From an uncultured Bacteroidota bacterium (GTDB taxonomy: Bacteria; Bacteroidota; Bacteroidia; UKL13-3), in assembly GCA_903883965.1 (NCBI GenBank), contig CAISCU010000033.1, positions 50,387-114,386 of the forward strand: a DNA stretch of 64,000 nt, given 5' to 3'. This document shows positions 19,560 through 30,379 of the stretch, one piece after another (position 1 is the first letter of the stretch; each line of letters begins with the position of its first letter). The notes under the pieces are model-generated. The model searched no databases. It had not been told where the DNA came from and saw only the letters and a program-made list of their open reading frames with translations. The position numbers were made by a program, and so were the translations under genes.

Positions 19560-20969
19560 ATGGAAGGAAATGATTTTTTAGGAGAGGAAACCAGCAATTT
19601 TGTTCAACGCTATGAGAAAATGCTCAGGAATAGAACCAAAGACTATTTTGAACCTGATGCAATAGAAATGATAGCAGAACATTATTTACAGCAGGAAAAG
19701 TACAAGAAAGCTGAATCGGCTATCCAATTTGGTTTAGATATGTATCCGCAACATGTTGGCTTTTGGGTCAAATTGGCAGAAGTATATTTACACACAGACA
19801 AGTTTGATTTGGCATTGGCTGAATTGGATAAAGCATCCATATACGAACCTTATAATGCTGAGGTATATCTCCTCAAAGGAGAAGTATTGTTGGGTTTAGA
19901 TGAACCTATTGAAGCAAAAATTTGTTTTGATAAAGCTATTCAATATACTGATGAGTTAATTGATTGTTTGTTCGAAATTGGCTTCATTCACCAAGACCAC
20001 GATTTGTTTTCAGAAGCTGTTCATTATTTTAAAGAAATTATTAAGTTAGATCAGGCCAATGAGCAAGCCTATTACGAAACTGCCAATTGTCTTGATTTAA
20101 TGAATAGGTATGATGAAGCCATTTCGCTTTTAAATCAGCTTATAGATTTAGAACCATACAACGCTACTGCATGGTACAATTTGGGGGTAATTCATACCAA
20201 ACTCAACCATTTTAAAGAAGCTATAGATGCATTTGATTTTTGTTTGGTTATAGACGATACCTACACTGTTGCTAAGTTTAACAAAGCAAATGCTCTGGTA
20301 GAATTGGAACAATTCGATGATGCCATTAAAACCTATCAAGAGGTTATTGAAGATGAAGGGGAAGACGGCATAACACTTTGTAATTTGGCTGGATGTTATG
20401 AACGTAAAGGGGACTATGACCAATCGAGGGCTTTGTATAAAAAAGCCAGTTTGGTAAATCCTAATCTTGCAGAAGCATGGTTTGGAATAGGTTTGACATT
20501 GTTCAAAGATGACAAAGGAAAAGATGCATTGCAATTTTTCAAACGCGCTGTTTTGTTGGAAACAGACAACATTGAATACCTAATGGTTTTGGCAGAATGC
20601 GAGTATGCCTTAGACAAAACCGATGATGCAATTGGTACATTTGAGAAAATAACCGAACTCGATCCATCATTTGTAGAAGCTTGGATTGATTGGTCATTTG
20701 TGCTTTACAAAGCAGCAGACTTTGTTGGGGCTGAGAAATTACTCAGAACAGCTTTGTCATACAATCCAGATTCATATGCTTGTTATTATAGATTGTCGTT
20801 GGTGCTTTACAAAGCGGGTAAAACCAAAGAGTCACTTGGTTATTTTGAAAAAGCTTTGCAACTCAATTTTGAAGAGCATAACCACTTATTTGAAGCCAAT
20901 CCTGAATTTGCTCTGATTCCAGATTTTGTTCAATTGGTAGATGCCTACCGTCCAAAATCAGTTGAATAA
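19560..20969 (+). CDS. Tetratricopeptide repeat protein
   Basis: At least 10 TPR-like units, e.g. ATAWYNLGVIHTKLNHFKEAIDAFDFCLVID and AEAWFGIGLTLFKDDKGKDALQFFKRAV. Confidence 0.93.
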   Translation: MEGNDFLGEETSNFVQRYEKMLRNRTKDYFEPDAIEMIAEHYLQQEKYKKAESAIQFGLDMYPQHVGFWVKLAEVYLHTDKFDLALAELDKASIYEPYNAEVYLLKGEVLLGLDEPIEAKICFDKAIQYTDELIDCLFEIGFIHQDHDLFSEAVHYFKEIIKLDQANEQAYYETANCLDLMNRYDEAISLLNQLIDLEPYNATAWYNLGVIHTKLNHFKEAIDAFDFCLVIDDTYTVAKFNKANALVELEQFDDAIKTYQEVIEDEGEDGITLCNLAGCYERKGDYDQSRALYKKASLVNPNLAEAWFGIGLTLFKDDKGKDALQFFKRAVLLETDNIEYLMVLAECEYALDKTDDAIGTFEKITELDPSFVEAWIDWSFVLYKAADFVGAEKLLRTALSYNPDSYACYYRLSLVLYKAGKTKESLGYFEKALQLNFEEHNHLFEANPEFALIPDFVQLVDAYRPKSVE

Positions 20970-21011
20970 GTTGGAACATCTTGTCTTAAATGCTTTAATT
21001 TGCGCACATTC

Positions 21012-21800
21012 ATGAATTTTAAGTTAAAACACATTCCGGAAAGGCCTTTAAAGCCTAGAAATGCAGGCCTTACAATGGTTATGGACAAAGGCCTTAGCAT
21101 GCGCGAAGCCGAAGACATGATTTCTGTAAGCGGCGCATATACAGATATTGTTAAATTGGGTTTCGGCACTTCATATGTCACTCCAAACTTACAAGAGAAA
21201 ATTAAACTGTATCAATCTAACGGCATAATCGTCTATTTTGGAGGTACGCTTTTTGAAGCTTATTTGGTTCGCAATCAATTTGAAGACTATATTAAAATGC
21301 TTGAAAAGTATGGCATGCAACATGCTGAAATTTCAGATGGTTCAATAGAATTGCCACATGACATGAAACTGGAACTTATTGCCAAATTAAGCAAACATGT
21401 AACAGTTTTGAGTGAAGTTGGTAGTAAAGACGTAGAAAAAATTATTCCTCCATACCAATGGATAGAACTCATGCAAAGTGAATTGGCTGCTGGTGCATGG
21501 AAAGTAATTGCAGAAGCCAGAGAAGCAGGAAATGTAGGTGTTTATAGGAGTAGTGGAGAAGTCAGAGAAGGTTTGGTTCAAGAAATATTAACCAAAATTC
21601 CAGAAGAAAAAATCATTTGGGAAGCACCTCAAAAAGCACAACAAACTTATTTCATTAAATTAGTAGGAGCCAATGTGAATTTAGGAAACATTGCACCAAA
21701 TGACATCATTCCGTTAGAAACCCTTAGATTGGGTTTAAGAAGTGATACATTCAGCTTTTTCTTAGGGAAAGGCAGTAAATTTATAGCAAAGAAAAAATAG
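21012..21800 (+). CDS. Phosphosulfolactate synthase (ComA) family protein
   Basis: RPLKPRNAGLTMVMDKGLS...YTDIVKLGFGTS...YFGGTLFEAY...IEASDGS-like AEISDGSIELP...NLGNIAPNDIIPLETLRLGLRSDTF. Confidence 0.85.
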   Translation: MNFKLKHIPERPLKPRNAGLTMVMDKGLSMREAEDMISVSGAYTDIVKLGFGTSYVTPNLQEKIKLYQSNGIIVYFGGTLFEAYLVRNQFEDYIKMLEKYGMQHAEISDGSIELPHDMKLELIAKLSKHVTVLSEVGSKDVEKIIPPYQWIELMQSELAAGAWKVIAEAREAGNVGVYRSSGEVREGLVQEILTKIPEEKIIWEAPQKAQQTYFIKLVGANVNLGNIAPNDIIPLETLRLGLRSDTFSFFLGKGSKFIAKKK

Positions 21801-21853
21801 AAAGTTGTATTAGCGAATAATATTGACTTCATTTGATAGTTAAGAAATAGACC

Positions 21854-22303
21854 ATGACTTTACAAGAAAAAGTAAACGCAGATATTATTACTGCAATGAA
21901 AGCAAAGGACGAAGTAAGTCTTCGTGCATTGCGTGGTTTAAAGTCGGCCTTGTTATTGGCTGGCTCTGAGGCTGGAGCAAATGGAATTGTTTCAGATGAG
22001 CAATCCATCAAAATTTTTCAAAAACTGGCCAAACAAAGAAAAGAATCCTTAGATATTTATCTTCAAAACGGACGAACAGATTTGGCCAAAACTGAATCGG
22101 ATGAGTTAATTGTAATTGAAAAATATTTGCCCGCTCAATTATCAACAGAGCAAATAAAACAAGAATTGGCAACATTGCTTCAAGCAAACGGAGCAATATC
22201 TGCAGCTGATTTTTCAAAAGTAATGCCTTTGGCAATGAAACATTTTGCAGGTAGAGCTGATGGAAAAATCATTTCAGCTAGCCTGAAAGAATTGTTGTCT
22301 TAA
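21854..22303 (+). CDS. GatB/YqeY domain-containing protein
   Basis: LQEKVNADIITAMKAKDEVSLRALRGLKSALL...IIEKYLPAQLSTEQI-like; AGRADGKIISASLKELL. Confidence 0.93.
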   Translation: MTLQEKVNADIITAMKAKDEVSLRALRGLKSALLLAGSEAGANGIVSDEQSIKIFQKLAKQRKESLDIYLQNGRTDLAKTESDELIVIEKYLPAQLSTEQIKQELATLLQANGAISAADFSKVMPLAMKHFAGRADGKIISASLKELLS

Positions 22304-22344
22304 TTCATTTCCAATAGGGCTTGCTGCCCATTAATTTTAAGCAA

Positions 22345-23052
22345 ATGACAGAAGAAGAACGCATTAAATTGGCTTTCCAGAAAAAGGATTGGCCAGAAAT
22401 CAAAGTGAGCGATAGTTGGGCCACTTTTAAAATCATGGCAGAGTTTGTAGAAGGCTTTGAGAAGATGAGTAAAATTGGGCCATGTGTATCTATATTTGGA
22501 TCTGCCCGAACCAAAAACGACAACAAGTATTATTTATTGGCAGAAGAAATTGCCAAAAAGCTTGTAAAAGTTGGCTTTGGGGTCATTACTGGTGGAGGTC
22601 CGGGTATTATGGAGGCCGGAAACAAAGGCGCATTTGAGGCCGGAGGAAAATCAGTAGGATTGAACATTGAATTGCCATTTGAACAGTTTCACAATAGGTA
22701 TATAGACCAAGATAAAAACATCAACTTCGATTACTTCTTTGTGAGAAAAGTGATGTTTGTTAAATATGCACAAGGATTTATTGCCATGCCAGGTGGCTTT
22801 GGTACCTTAGATGAATTGTTTGAGTCATTGACTTTAATTCAAACGCATAAAGTAGCTCGTTTTCCTGTAGTTTTAGTAGGGACTGAATACTGGGGTGGAT
22901 TGATAGATTGGCTCAAAGAAACCATGTGCAAAAAAGAGAAAAACATCAACGAAGAAGATTTGTTCTTGTTCAAACTGGTTGACACTGCTGATGAAGCAGT
23001 CAGTGCCATTATTGATTACTATGCTGAGATGAGTATCAAACCTAATTTTTAA
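22345..23052 (+). CDS. LOG family protein (TIGR00730 Rossmann fold)
   Basis: VSIFGSARTKND...GFGVITGGGPGIMEAGNKGA...MPGGFGTLDELFE (PGGxGTxxE). Confidence 0.93.
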   Translation: MTEEERIKLAFQKKDWPEIKVSDSWATFKIMAEFVEGFEKMSKIGPCVSIFGSARTKNDNKYYLLAEEIAKKLVKVGFGVITGGGPGIMEAGNKGAFEAGGKSVGLNIELPFEQFHNRYIDQDKNINFDYFFVRKVMFVKYAQGFIAMPGGFGTLDELFESLTLIQTHKVARFPVVLVGTEYWGGLIDWLKETMCKKEKNINEEDLFLFKLVDTADEAVSAIIDYYAEMSIKPNF

Positions 23053-23067
23053 CAGATTTAAACTTTC

Positions 23068-25326
23068 ATGAGTTCATTAAAAGAAGACGCTTTAAAATAC
23101 CATAGCAAAGGCAGACCAGGTAAAATAGCCGTTGTACCTACCAAACCAACCAATACTAAAAGAGATTTAAGCTTAGCCTATTCTCCAGGTGTTGCAGAAC
23201 CATGTTTGGCAATTGCAGAAAATCCAGAAGACATTTATAAATATACAGCCAAAGGGAATTTGGTTGCAGTTATATCAAATGGAACTGCAGTATTGGGTTT
23301 AGGCGATATAGGTGCCGATGCCTCAAAACCTGTTATGGAAGGCAAAGGGGTATTGTTTAAAATTTTTGCTGACATTGATGTGTTTGATATTGAAGTGAAC
23401 ACAAAAGATGTGGAGTCATTTATTCAAACCGTTAAAAATATCTCTTGCACTTTTGGTGGCATCAACCTAGAAGACATCAAAGCACCTGAATGTTTTGAAA
23501 TAGAAACCCGCCTCAAAGAAGAATTGGACATTCCAATTATGCATGATGACCAACATGGTACAGCCATAATTACCGGAGCAGCATTGCTCAATGCATTGGA
23601 ATTGGTTGGCAAAGAAATTGGAAAAGTACAAGTTGTTTACAATGGGGCTGGGGCTTCTGCCATTAGTTGTGCCAAAATTATGCTTGCCTTAGGAGTTTCA
23701 CCAGAGAATTTAGTGATGTGCGATAGCAAAGGTGTCATTAGGCAAGATAACCCAGCATTAGACCCAATTAAAAAACAATTTGCTACTGCCAGAAACATTC
23801 ATACCCTCACAGAAGCCATGCAAAATGCAGATGTATTTGTAGGTTTGTCTAAAGCCGATGTAGTGAATCAGGATATGATCAGGAGCATGAACAAAGATTG
23901 TATTGTTTTTGCATTGGCCAATCCAAACCCCGAAATACAATATGATTTGGCCATGGCGTCAAGGCCCGATATTATTATGTGTACTGGCAGAAGTGACCAT
24001 CCAAATCAGGTAAACAATGTATTGGGTTTTCCTTATATTTTTAGAGGTGCACTTGATGTAAGAGCTACCAAAATAAATGAAGAGATGAAAATTGCAGCAG
24101 TACATGCTTTGGCCAAATTAGCCAAAGAGCCTGTTCCAGAAATGGTATTGCTTGCTTACGACGAAAAAAATGTAACCTTCGGCAGGTCTTATATCATTCC
24201 CAAACCGATAGATCCTCGACTCATTACAACGGTTTCTCCAGCTGTTGCAAAAGCTGCCATGGACAGTGGTGTTGCCAAACATCCCATTAAAAATTGGGAT
24301 GCTTATCACAACGAATTGTTAAACCGTTTGGGCAATGAAAGTAATTTTATGCGTGCCCTTACAGACAAAGCCAAGCAAGCGCCTAAACGAGTTGTTTTTA
24401 GTGAAGCAGATAATTTTAAAATATTAAGAGCAGCTCAGATTGTAAAAGATGAAGGTATTGCCATTCCAATTTTGTTGGGTAACCGTCAGAAAATAGAACA
24501 AATCATTGCTGAACATGAAATTAAGTTGGGAGATGTTCAAATCATAGACCCAATGGAACATGAAGATAAAAGAAATGCGTATGCAGAAATCTTGTTTCAA
24601 AAGCGCCAGCGCAAAGGCATTACTTTGTATGAAGCCAAGAAATTAGTCAGAGATAGAAGCTACTTTGCACCTATGATGGTTGAAACAGGAGAAGCAGATG
24701 CTATGATTTCAGGTTTAACAAAAAATTATCCTTCTACCATCAGACCTGCTTTGCAAATATTGGGTAAAGAGGAACATACTTCAGTGGTAGCAGGCATGTA
24801 TATCATGTTGAGCAAAAAAGGTCCTTTGTTTTTTGCTGATTGCACGGTAAATCCTGATCCAACAGTTAAAGAACTCATTGATATTACTGCATTGGCTCAT
24901 GCTGCTGTAAAAAAATTCAATATACAACCTAAGACGGCTTTGTTATCTTATAGTAATTTTGGTTCTGCCAATGGTGAAGTTCCTTCTAAAATGGCTGAAG
25001 TGAGAAGACAACTAAAAGCCATTTATCCGCAAATGGTGGTGGATGGAGAAATTCAAGCTAACATTGCAATGAATCAAAAACTCTTGAAGGAGAATTTTCC
25101 ATTCAGTGAATTAAACGGAGAACCGGTTAATACATTTATTTTCCCATCATTGTCTAGTGGTAACATAACTTATAAAATGTTACAGGCATTGGGTGCAGCT
25201 GAAGCCATTGGGCCAATTTTATTAGGACTTAAAAAATCAGCACATATTCTACAAATAGGCAGTAGCATTAGAGAAATCGTTAACATGGTAACCATTGCTG
25301 TTGTTGATGCGCAAGAAAAAGAATAA
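23068..25326 (+). CDS. maeB: NADP-dependent malic enzyme with C-terminal phosphotransacetylase domain
   Basis: [44 protein letters not shown]-terminal PTA-like domain. Confidence 0.95.
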   Translation: MSSLKEDALKYHSKGRPGKIAVVPTKPTNTKRDLSLAYSPGVAEPCLAIAENPEDIYKYTAKGNLVAVISNGTAVLGLGDIGADASKPVMEGKGVLFKIFADIDVFDIEVNTKDVESFIQTVKNISCTFGGINLEDIKAPECFEIETRLKEELDIPIMHDDQHGTAIITGAALLNALELVGKEIGKVQVVYNGAGASAISCAKIMLALGVSPENLVMCDSKGVIRQDNPALDPIKKQFATARNIHTLTEAMQNADVFVGLSKADVVNQDMIRSMNKDCIVFALANPNPEIQYDLAMASRPDIIMCTGRSDHPNQVNNVLGFPYIFRGALDVRATKINEEMKIAAVHALAKLAKEPVPEMVLLAYDEKNVTFGRSYIIPKPIDPRLITTVSPAVAKAAMDSGVAKHPIKNWDAYHNELLNRLGNESNFMRALTDKAKQAPKRVVFSEADNFKILRAAQIVKDEGIAIPILLGNRQKIEQIIAEHEIKLGDVQIIDPMEHEDKRNAYAEILFQKRQRKGITLYEAKKLVRDRSYFAPMMVETGEADAMISGLTKNYPSTIRPALQILGKEEHTSVVAGMYIMLSKKGPLFFADCTVNPDPTVKELIDITALAHAAVKKFNIQPKTALLSYSNFGSANGEVPSKMAEVRRQLKAIYPQMVVDGEIQANIAMNQKLLKENFPFSELNGEPVNTFIFPSLSSGNITYKMLQALGAAEAIGPILLGLKKSAHILQIGSSIREIVNMVTIAVVDAQEKE

Positions 25327-25350
25327 GCGGCAATACACCGCATAAAAAAA

Positions 25351-25368
25351 GCCGACCATATGGTCGGC
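25351..25368. terminator. Bidirectional intrinsic terminator between maeB and infB
   Basis: Perfect palindrome GCCGACCATATGGTCGGC preceded by A7 and followed by T6. Confidence 0.92.
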
Positions 25369-25375
25369 TTTTTTG

Positions 25376-28294
25376 TTATTTCAAAGTACGTTTCACTTCA
25401 ACTTCATCGTAGGCTTCTACATTGTCGCCTTCTCTTAAGTCATTGTAGTTATGAATGGTTAATCCGCAATCATATCCACTGCTCACTTCTTTTACATCGT
25501 CTTTAAAGCGCTTCAGTGAAGATAGAGAACCTGTAAATACAACTACACCATCTCTGATTAGTCTAATTTTAGCATTTCTTGGAATTTTACCATCTGTAAC
25601 CATACATCCAGCAACTGTTCCAACTTTTGATATTTTGAAAACCTCTCTGATTTGAGCATTTCCAAGAATTTTCTCTTCTAATTTAGGAGCCAATAAACCT
25701 TCAATTGCCCCATTGATTTCTTCAATCGCTTTGTAGATGATTGAATACAAACGAATATCAATTGATTCTGTTTCGGCTAATTTTCTGGCTTGAGGGCTAG
25801 GTCTCACTTGGAAACCAACAATGATAGCATCTGAAGCCGATGCCAACATGACATCACTTTCAGAAATTTGTCCAACTCCTTTATAAATTACACTTACTTG
25901 AACTTCTTCAGTTGACAATTTAATCAATGAGTCACTCAATGCCTCAACTGATCCATCCACGTCACCTTTTACAATCACCTTCAGTTCTTTGAAGTTGCCA
26001 ATTGCCAATCTTCTTCCTATTTCATCTAAGGTAATGTGCTTATGTGTTCTGATTCCTTGTTCGCGTTGCAATTGTTGACGCTTGGTAGAAATTTCCCTGG
26101 CCTCTTGGTCGTTTTTGGTAATGATGAATCTGTCACCTGCTTGAGGTGCACCGTCAAAACCTAAAATAACAACAGGAGTACTTGGTCCAGCTTTCAGCAT
26201 TTTTTTGCCTCTTTCATCAAACATGGCTTTTACTTTACCACTGTATACACCAGCAAGTAATGGATCTCCTACTTGCATGGTTCCGCTTTGAACCATAACA
26301 GTTGTTACAATACCTCTACCTTTATCTAAGGTAGATTCAATGACACTTCCTGTTGCACGCTTATCTGGATTTGCTTTCAAGTCAAGCATTTCCGCTTCTA
26401 ATAATACCTTTTCTAATAAGGCTTCAATATTCAATCCTTTTTTAGCTGAAATTTCCTGACATTGGTATTTACCGCCCCATTCCTCTACCAAAATATTCAT
26501 GGCAGAAAGTTGTTCGCGAATTTTGTCAGGGTTGGCCCCATCGCGGTCAATTTTATTGATTGCAAAAACAATAGGCACCCCTGCAGCCAAAGAGTGACTG
26601 ATGGCTTCTTTTGTTTGAGGCATTACACTGTCATCAGCTGCAATTACAATAATAACAATGTCTGTAATTTTAGCTCCCCTTGCACGCATAGCTGTAAATG
26701 CTTCGTGACCTGGAGTATCTAAGAAGGTAATTTTTTTGCCATTTTCAAGCTTTACTTCATAAGCACCAATATGCTGAGTAATACCTCCGGCTTCACCACT
26801 TACAACATTGGCTCTACGTATGTAATCCAATAGGGATGTTTTACCATGGTCAACGTGTCCCATTACAGTCACAATTGGAGCTCTTGGTAAAAGCATTTCT
26901 GGATCATCCAATTCTTCCTCAACTGCTTCTTGAACTTCTGCAGATACAAATTCTACTTCATAACCAAATTCTTCAGCAACAATGGCAATGGTTTCAGCAT
27001 CGAGTCTTTGGTTAATAGAAACCATCATTCCCAAGCTCATACATGCACTGATAATTTGCGTAATTTGCAAATTCATCATTTTAGCCAATTCGTTCGCAGT
27101 AACAAATTCAGTTACTCTTAATTTGTTTTGGTCTTGTTGTTCTTGTAAAGCAGCTTCTTCTCTTTCAGCAGCTTGAGAATCACGTTTTTGTTTTCTTATT
27201 TTAGACCTGACAGCACCCAAATTTGGATTTTTACTGCCCGGATTCAAACGAGCTAGGGTTGCTTTAAGTTTATCTTGTATTTCTTTTTCACTCACCTCTG
27301 TTTTTGGAGCGCCTGGTGTAGTGTTTGTTCCCCTATTAAAACCACCTTTGTTATAAGGATTGTTTCCTTTGTAATTAGGGCTATTTCCGGTTCTGTTGTA
27401 ATTTCCCTGTCCCGGATGATTTGGCCTATTTTGGTTAGGTTGACCATTGGGTTGATTCGGATTAGCAGGTTTGGTGTCACTTGGACCTCCAACTGTTTTT
27501 CTCTTTCTCTTTTTCTTTTGGTCTAAATTATCGCTAGATGCAACGGGTTGTGCTTTTTTAGGCGGATCTGCCTTTAAAACAATTTTACCCATTACTTTCA
27601 AGCCATCTAATTTTTCGTATTTGGTTTCAAAAGCCTTTGCTTCCACTTCAGGTTCAACTACAATAGGAGTTTCAACTGGAGCAACTGTTTCAACAATTGG
27701 TTCAGGTGTTGGTTGCACTTCAGCAACTGGTTCAGGTTTTACTTCTGGTATTGGTTTTTCTTCAATTGCTGGTTCAGGCTCAACTTTTTTAGGCTTGGTC
27801 TTTTTACCTGGTAATTCTATTTTACCGATTACTTTGAACTTAGGCAAATCATCGTTACCAACTACTTTCTCTGGAGTTTCTTCGACAATTGGTGTAGCAG
27901 CTACAGGAGCTTCAATAACGGGAGCTTCTTCTTTTTTCTCTTCTGGTTTTTCTGATTCAGGCTTGTTGCCCTTGTTTACCAGTTCAGATTTAATCAAAAT
28001 GCCGTCTTCTTCCTCTTCTTCCTCAACTACAACAGGTTTAGGCTTGGCTATCTCATGCACAACGTCTTTTGGTTTGATCCTGTCTTTGCCAAGCTTGTTG
28101 GCTTCTTGTTTCACTTTCTTTTCTGATGAAAACTCAGAAAGCAAAGTAACGTATTGTTCCTCTGTAAGTTTGGTGGTTGGTTTGGCTTCTACGACATGCC
28201 CCTTTTTTGCTAAAAAATCAACCAAAGTGGTCATTCCCACGTTGAGTTCTTTAACAACTACATTTAGTCTTTTTGTTCCTGATGTTTCGCTCAT
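25376..28294 (-). CDS. infB: Translation initiation factor IF-2
   Basis: [35 protein letters not shown]; long low-complexity N-terminus. Confidence 0.98.
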   Translation of the reverse strand: MSETSGTKRLNVVVKELNVGMTTLVDFLAKKGHVVEAKPTTKLTEEQYVTLLSEFSSEKKVKQEANKLGKDRIKPKDVVHEIAKPKPVVVEEEEEEDGILIKSELVNKGNKPESEKPEEKKEEAPVIEAPVAATPIVEETPEKVVGNDDLPKFKVIGKIELPGKKTKPKKVEPEPAIEEKPIPEVKPEPVAEVQPTPEPIVETVAPVETPIVVEPEVEAKAFETKYEKLDGLKVMGKIVLKADPPKKAQPVASSDNLDQKKKRKRKTVGGPSDTKPANPNQPNGQPNQNRPNHPGQGNYNRTGNSPNYKGNNPYNKGGFNRGTNTTPGAPKTEVSEKEIQDKLKATLARLNPGSKNPNLGAVRSKIRKQKRDSQAAEREEAALQEQQDQNKLRVTEFVTANELAKMMNLQITQIISACMSLGMMVSINQRLDAETIAIVAEEFGYEVEFVSAEVQEAVEEELDDPEMLLPRAPIVTVMGHVDHGKTSLLDYIRRANVVSGEAGGITQHIGAYEVKLENGKKITFLDTPGHEAFTAMRARGAKITDIVIIVIAADDSVMPQTKEAISHSLAAGVPIVFAINKIDRDGANPDKIREQLSAMNILVEEWGGKYQCQEISAKKGLNIEALLEKVLLEAEMLDLKANPDKRATGSVIESTLDKGRGIVTTVMVQSGTMQVGDPLLAGVYSGKVKAMFDERGKKMLKAGPSTPVVILGFDGAPQAGDRFIITKNDQEAREISTKRQQLQREQGIRTHKHITLDEIGRRLAIGNFKELKVIVKGDVDGSVEALSDSLIKLSTEEVQVSVIYKGVGQISESDVMLASASDAIIVGFQVRPSPQARKLAETESIDIRLYSIIYKAIEEINGAIEGLLAPKLEEKILGNAQIREVFKISKVGTVAGCMVTDGKIPRNAKIRLIRDGVVVFTGSLSSLKRFKDDVKEVSSGYDCGLTIHNYNDLREGDNVEAYDEVEVKRTLK

Positions 28295-28356
28295 TATGCG
28301 CTAATGGTTCTATAATTACCTGCGAATATCGGGTATATTAATTGATTATCAATTAA

Positions 28357-28418
28357 AAGGCCTGAAAATACTTGATTATAAGTGAATTTATTCCAAATAA
28401 TCAGTAAAATCAGGCCTT
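28357..28418 (-). promoter_or_regulatory. Long intergenic hairpin between nusA and infB
   Basis: AAGGCCTGA...TCAGGCCTT arms plus an inner GATTAT/ATAATC stem, 26 nt after the nusA stop. Confidence 0.55.
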
Positions 28419-28443
28419 AAAAAAGGAAATTATCTTTAAAATC

Positions 28444-29685
28444 CTATTGTTCGAATTCTGCTTCTAAAATTTTCCTAATTTCTACCACAGTTTCTTCTTC
28501 CAATTCTGTTCTTCTAACCAAATCTTCAACTGAAATGGCCAATACGCTTTTTGCAGTATCGCATCCAATTCCTTTGAGTTCGTCAATGATCCAGCTATCA
28601 ATTTCATCACTGAATTCTTCTAAATCAATGTCTTCTTCTTCGTGTTCAGTTTCTCTGTAAACATCAATTTCATAACCAGCTAATTTACCAGCCAATTTAA
28701 TATTGTGTCCGCCTTTGCCAATTGCAAGTGAAACCTGATCGGCCTTAATGGTAACTGCAACTCTTTTTCTGTCCTCTTCAATTTTAATTCCAGAAATTTT
28801 AGCCGGGCTTAAAGCTCTTTGTACCAATAACGAAGGATTGGTGGTGAAATTAATTACATCAATGTTTTCGTTTCTCAATTCTCTCACAATCCCATGAATT
28901 CTTGAACCTTTCATACCAACACAAGCACCAACCGGATCAATTCGGTCATCGTAACTTTCAACAGCTACTTTGGCTCTTTCTCCTGGTTCACGTACAATTT
29001 TCTTGATACTGATAAGTCCATCAATAATTTCAGGAACTTCTTGTTCAAACAAACGTTCTAAGAAAACTGGGGAAGTTCTAGATAAAATAATTCTTGGTGT
29101 TCCATTGTGCATTTCCACTTTCAATACAACGGCTCTAATGGCATCTCCCTTTTTGTAATGGTCGGCTTGAATCATTTCATTTTTTGGAAGAATCAATTCG
29201 TTTCCTTCATCATCCAAAATCATGATTTCTTTTTTCCAGATTTGGTAAACTTCACCTGTAATAATTTCACCAACACGGTCTTTGTACTTTTTGTACAATT
29301 CATCTTTTTCCAATTCCAGAACTTTAGAAAGTAAAGTCTGACGGGCAGACAATACAGCTCTTCTTCCGAATTCTTTTAAAATATCAACCTCAGTTGTTAC
29401 GTATTCGCCAATTTCAAAATCGGGTTCAATTTTCAAAGCATCTTGGTAAGCGATTTCTGTATTTGGGTTTTCAACTTCGCCATCATGTACGATGGTTCGA
29501 TTGTGCCAAATTTCTAAGTCACCACTTTTGTCGTTGATGATTACGTCAAAATTTTCGTCGCTGTTAAACTTTTTTCTTAACATGCCTCTGAATACATCTT
29601 CCAGCACCCTTTGCATGGTAGCACGGTCAATGTTTTTGAATTCTTTAAACTCACTAAATGAGTCGATTAATCCTGAACTATGCAT
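28444..29685 (-). CDS. nusA: Transcription termination/antitermination factor NusA
   Basis: S1 and KH domains: SRTSPVFLERLFEQEVPEI, VGACVGMKGSRIHGIVRELRNENIDVI, LAIGKGGHNIKLAGKLAGYEIDV. Confidence 0.97.
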   Translation of the reverse strand: MHSSGLIDSFSEFKEFKNIDRATMQRVLEDVFRGMLRKKFNSDENFDVIINDKSGDLEIWHNRTIVHDGEVENPNTEIAYQDALKIEPDFEIGEYVTTEVDILKEFGRRAVLSARQTLLSKVLELEKDELYKKYKDRVGEIITGEVYQIWKKEIMILDDEGNELILPKNEMIQADHYKKGDAIRAVVLKVEMHNGTPRIILSRTSPVFLERLFEQEVPEIIDGLISIKKIVREPGERAKVAVESYDDRIDPVGACVGMKGSRIHGIVRELRNENIDVINFTTNPSLLVQRALSPAKISGIKIEEDRKRVAVTIKADQVSLAIGKGGHNIKLAGKLAGYEIDVYRETEHEEEDIDLEEFSDEIDSWIIDELKGIGCDTAKSVLAISVEDLVRRTELEEETVVEIRKILEAEFEQ

Positions 29686-29705
29686 ATAATTTATATGGTT
29701 TTATT

Positions 29706-30173
29706 TTATGAATTGAATGACACCAAAATTGTACTTTCTTCAATGTCCGAAAAGCTGATTTCTTTTTCTATAGGTTCTTTTGCTTTGTATCCTTTTTTTG
29801 TATCCTTTAGTAAAATTGAAATCAGGTCGTTTTCTACTTTTAGCAATTTCCCTACAATTGTGTTTTGAGCTTTTAGCTTAATTGAAATTTCTCTTCCAAT
29901 GTGTTTTGGATACTGTCTTTGCATTTTCAGTGGTCTGTCAACACCAGGAGAAGAAACTTCTAGTGTATATGCTTGATCACCAAAATCTAAAGTGTCAAGT
30001 TGTTCAGATAAAAAACGATTGAACAAACGACATTGTTCAATGGTCAATGCTAGATCAGCGTCAAGAAATACAGATAATTTCTTGTTGCCAACTTTGTATT
30101 CTACCTCTACCACATACACGTCTGCTGGTAAGAATTCAGTTCCCCATGATTTTATTTGTTCCGCTATTTGCAT
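29706..30173 (-). CDS. rimP: Ribosome maturation factor RimP
   Basis: VEYKVGNKKLSVFLDAD...CRLFNRFLSEQLDTL...YTLEVSSPGVDRPLK; ATG at 30173 preferred over GTG at 30179. Confidence 0.93.
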   Translation of the reverse strand: MQIAEQIKSWGTEFLPADVYVVEVEYKVGNKKLSVFLDADLALTIEQCRLFNRFLSEQLDTLDFGDQAYTLEVSSPGVDRPLKMQRQYPKHIGREISIKLKAQNTIVGKLLKVENDLISILLKDTKKGYKAKEPIEKEISFSDIEESTILVSFNS

Positions 30174-30187
30174 ATACACTTAATAAA

Positions 30188-30210
30188 AGAGGGGACTTGC
30201 GGTCCCCTCT
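30188..30210 (-). promoter_or_regulatory. Perfect 9-bp leader hairpin upstream of rimP, terminator-like on the minus strand
   Basis: AGAGGGGAC-TTGCG-GTCCCCTCT; minus-strand transcript continues TTTTATTA. Confidence 0.6.
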
Positions 30211-30224
30211 ATAAATTGATGCTA

Positions 30225-30256
30225 CAAAAGTAAGCATATTTCTGTCAATTTTCAAA
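30225..30256 (-). promoter_or_regulatory. Bacteroidota-type promoter for rimP-nusA-infB
   Basis: Minus strand reads TTTG-N20-TACTTTTG, matching the -33 TTTG / -7 TAnnTTTG consensus. Confidence 0.65.
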
Positions 30257-30379
30257 AAACTCAACCATTGTACTTATTTTACGTCAACATATGGGTTTAA
30301 CTAGTTGTTGGTCAATATGTTGAAATAATATTCAATTCTTTCTTCATTCTGCAAAATAAAGGTTGAGTGGTATTTCCAT

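Noticed and set aside
20148-20534. 128-aa minus-strand ORF inside the TPR gene
   Set aside because: Antisense shadow ORF; the TPR reading frame is clearly the real one
27471-28304. 277-aa Ser/Thr-rich plus-strand ORF
   Set aside because: Exact antisense of the low-complexity infB N-terminus; composition is explained by the reverse complement of Glu/Lys/Pro/Val codons
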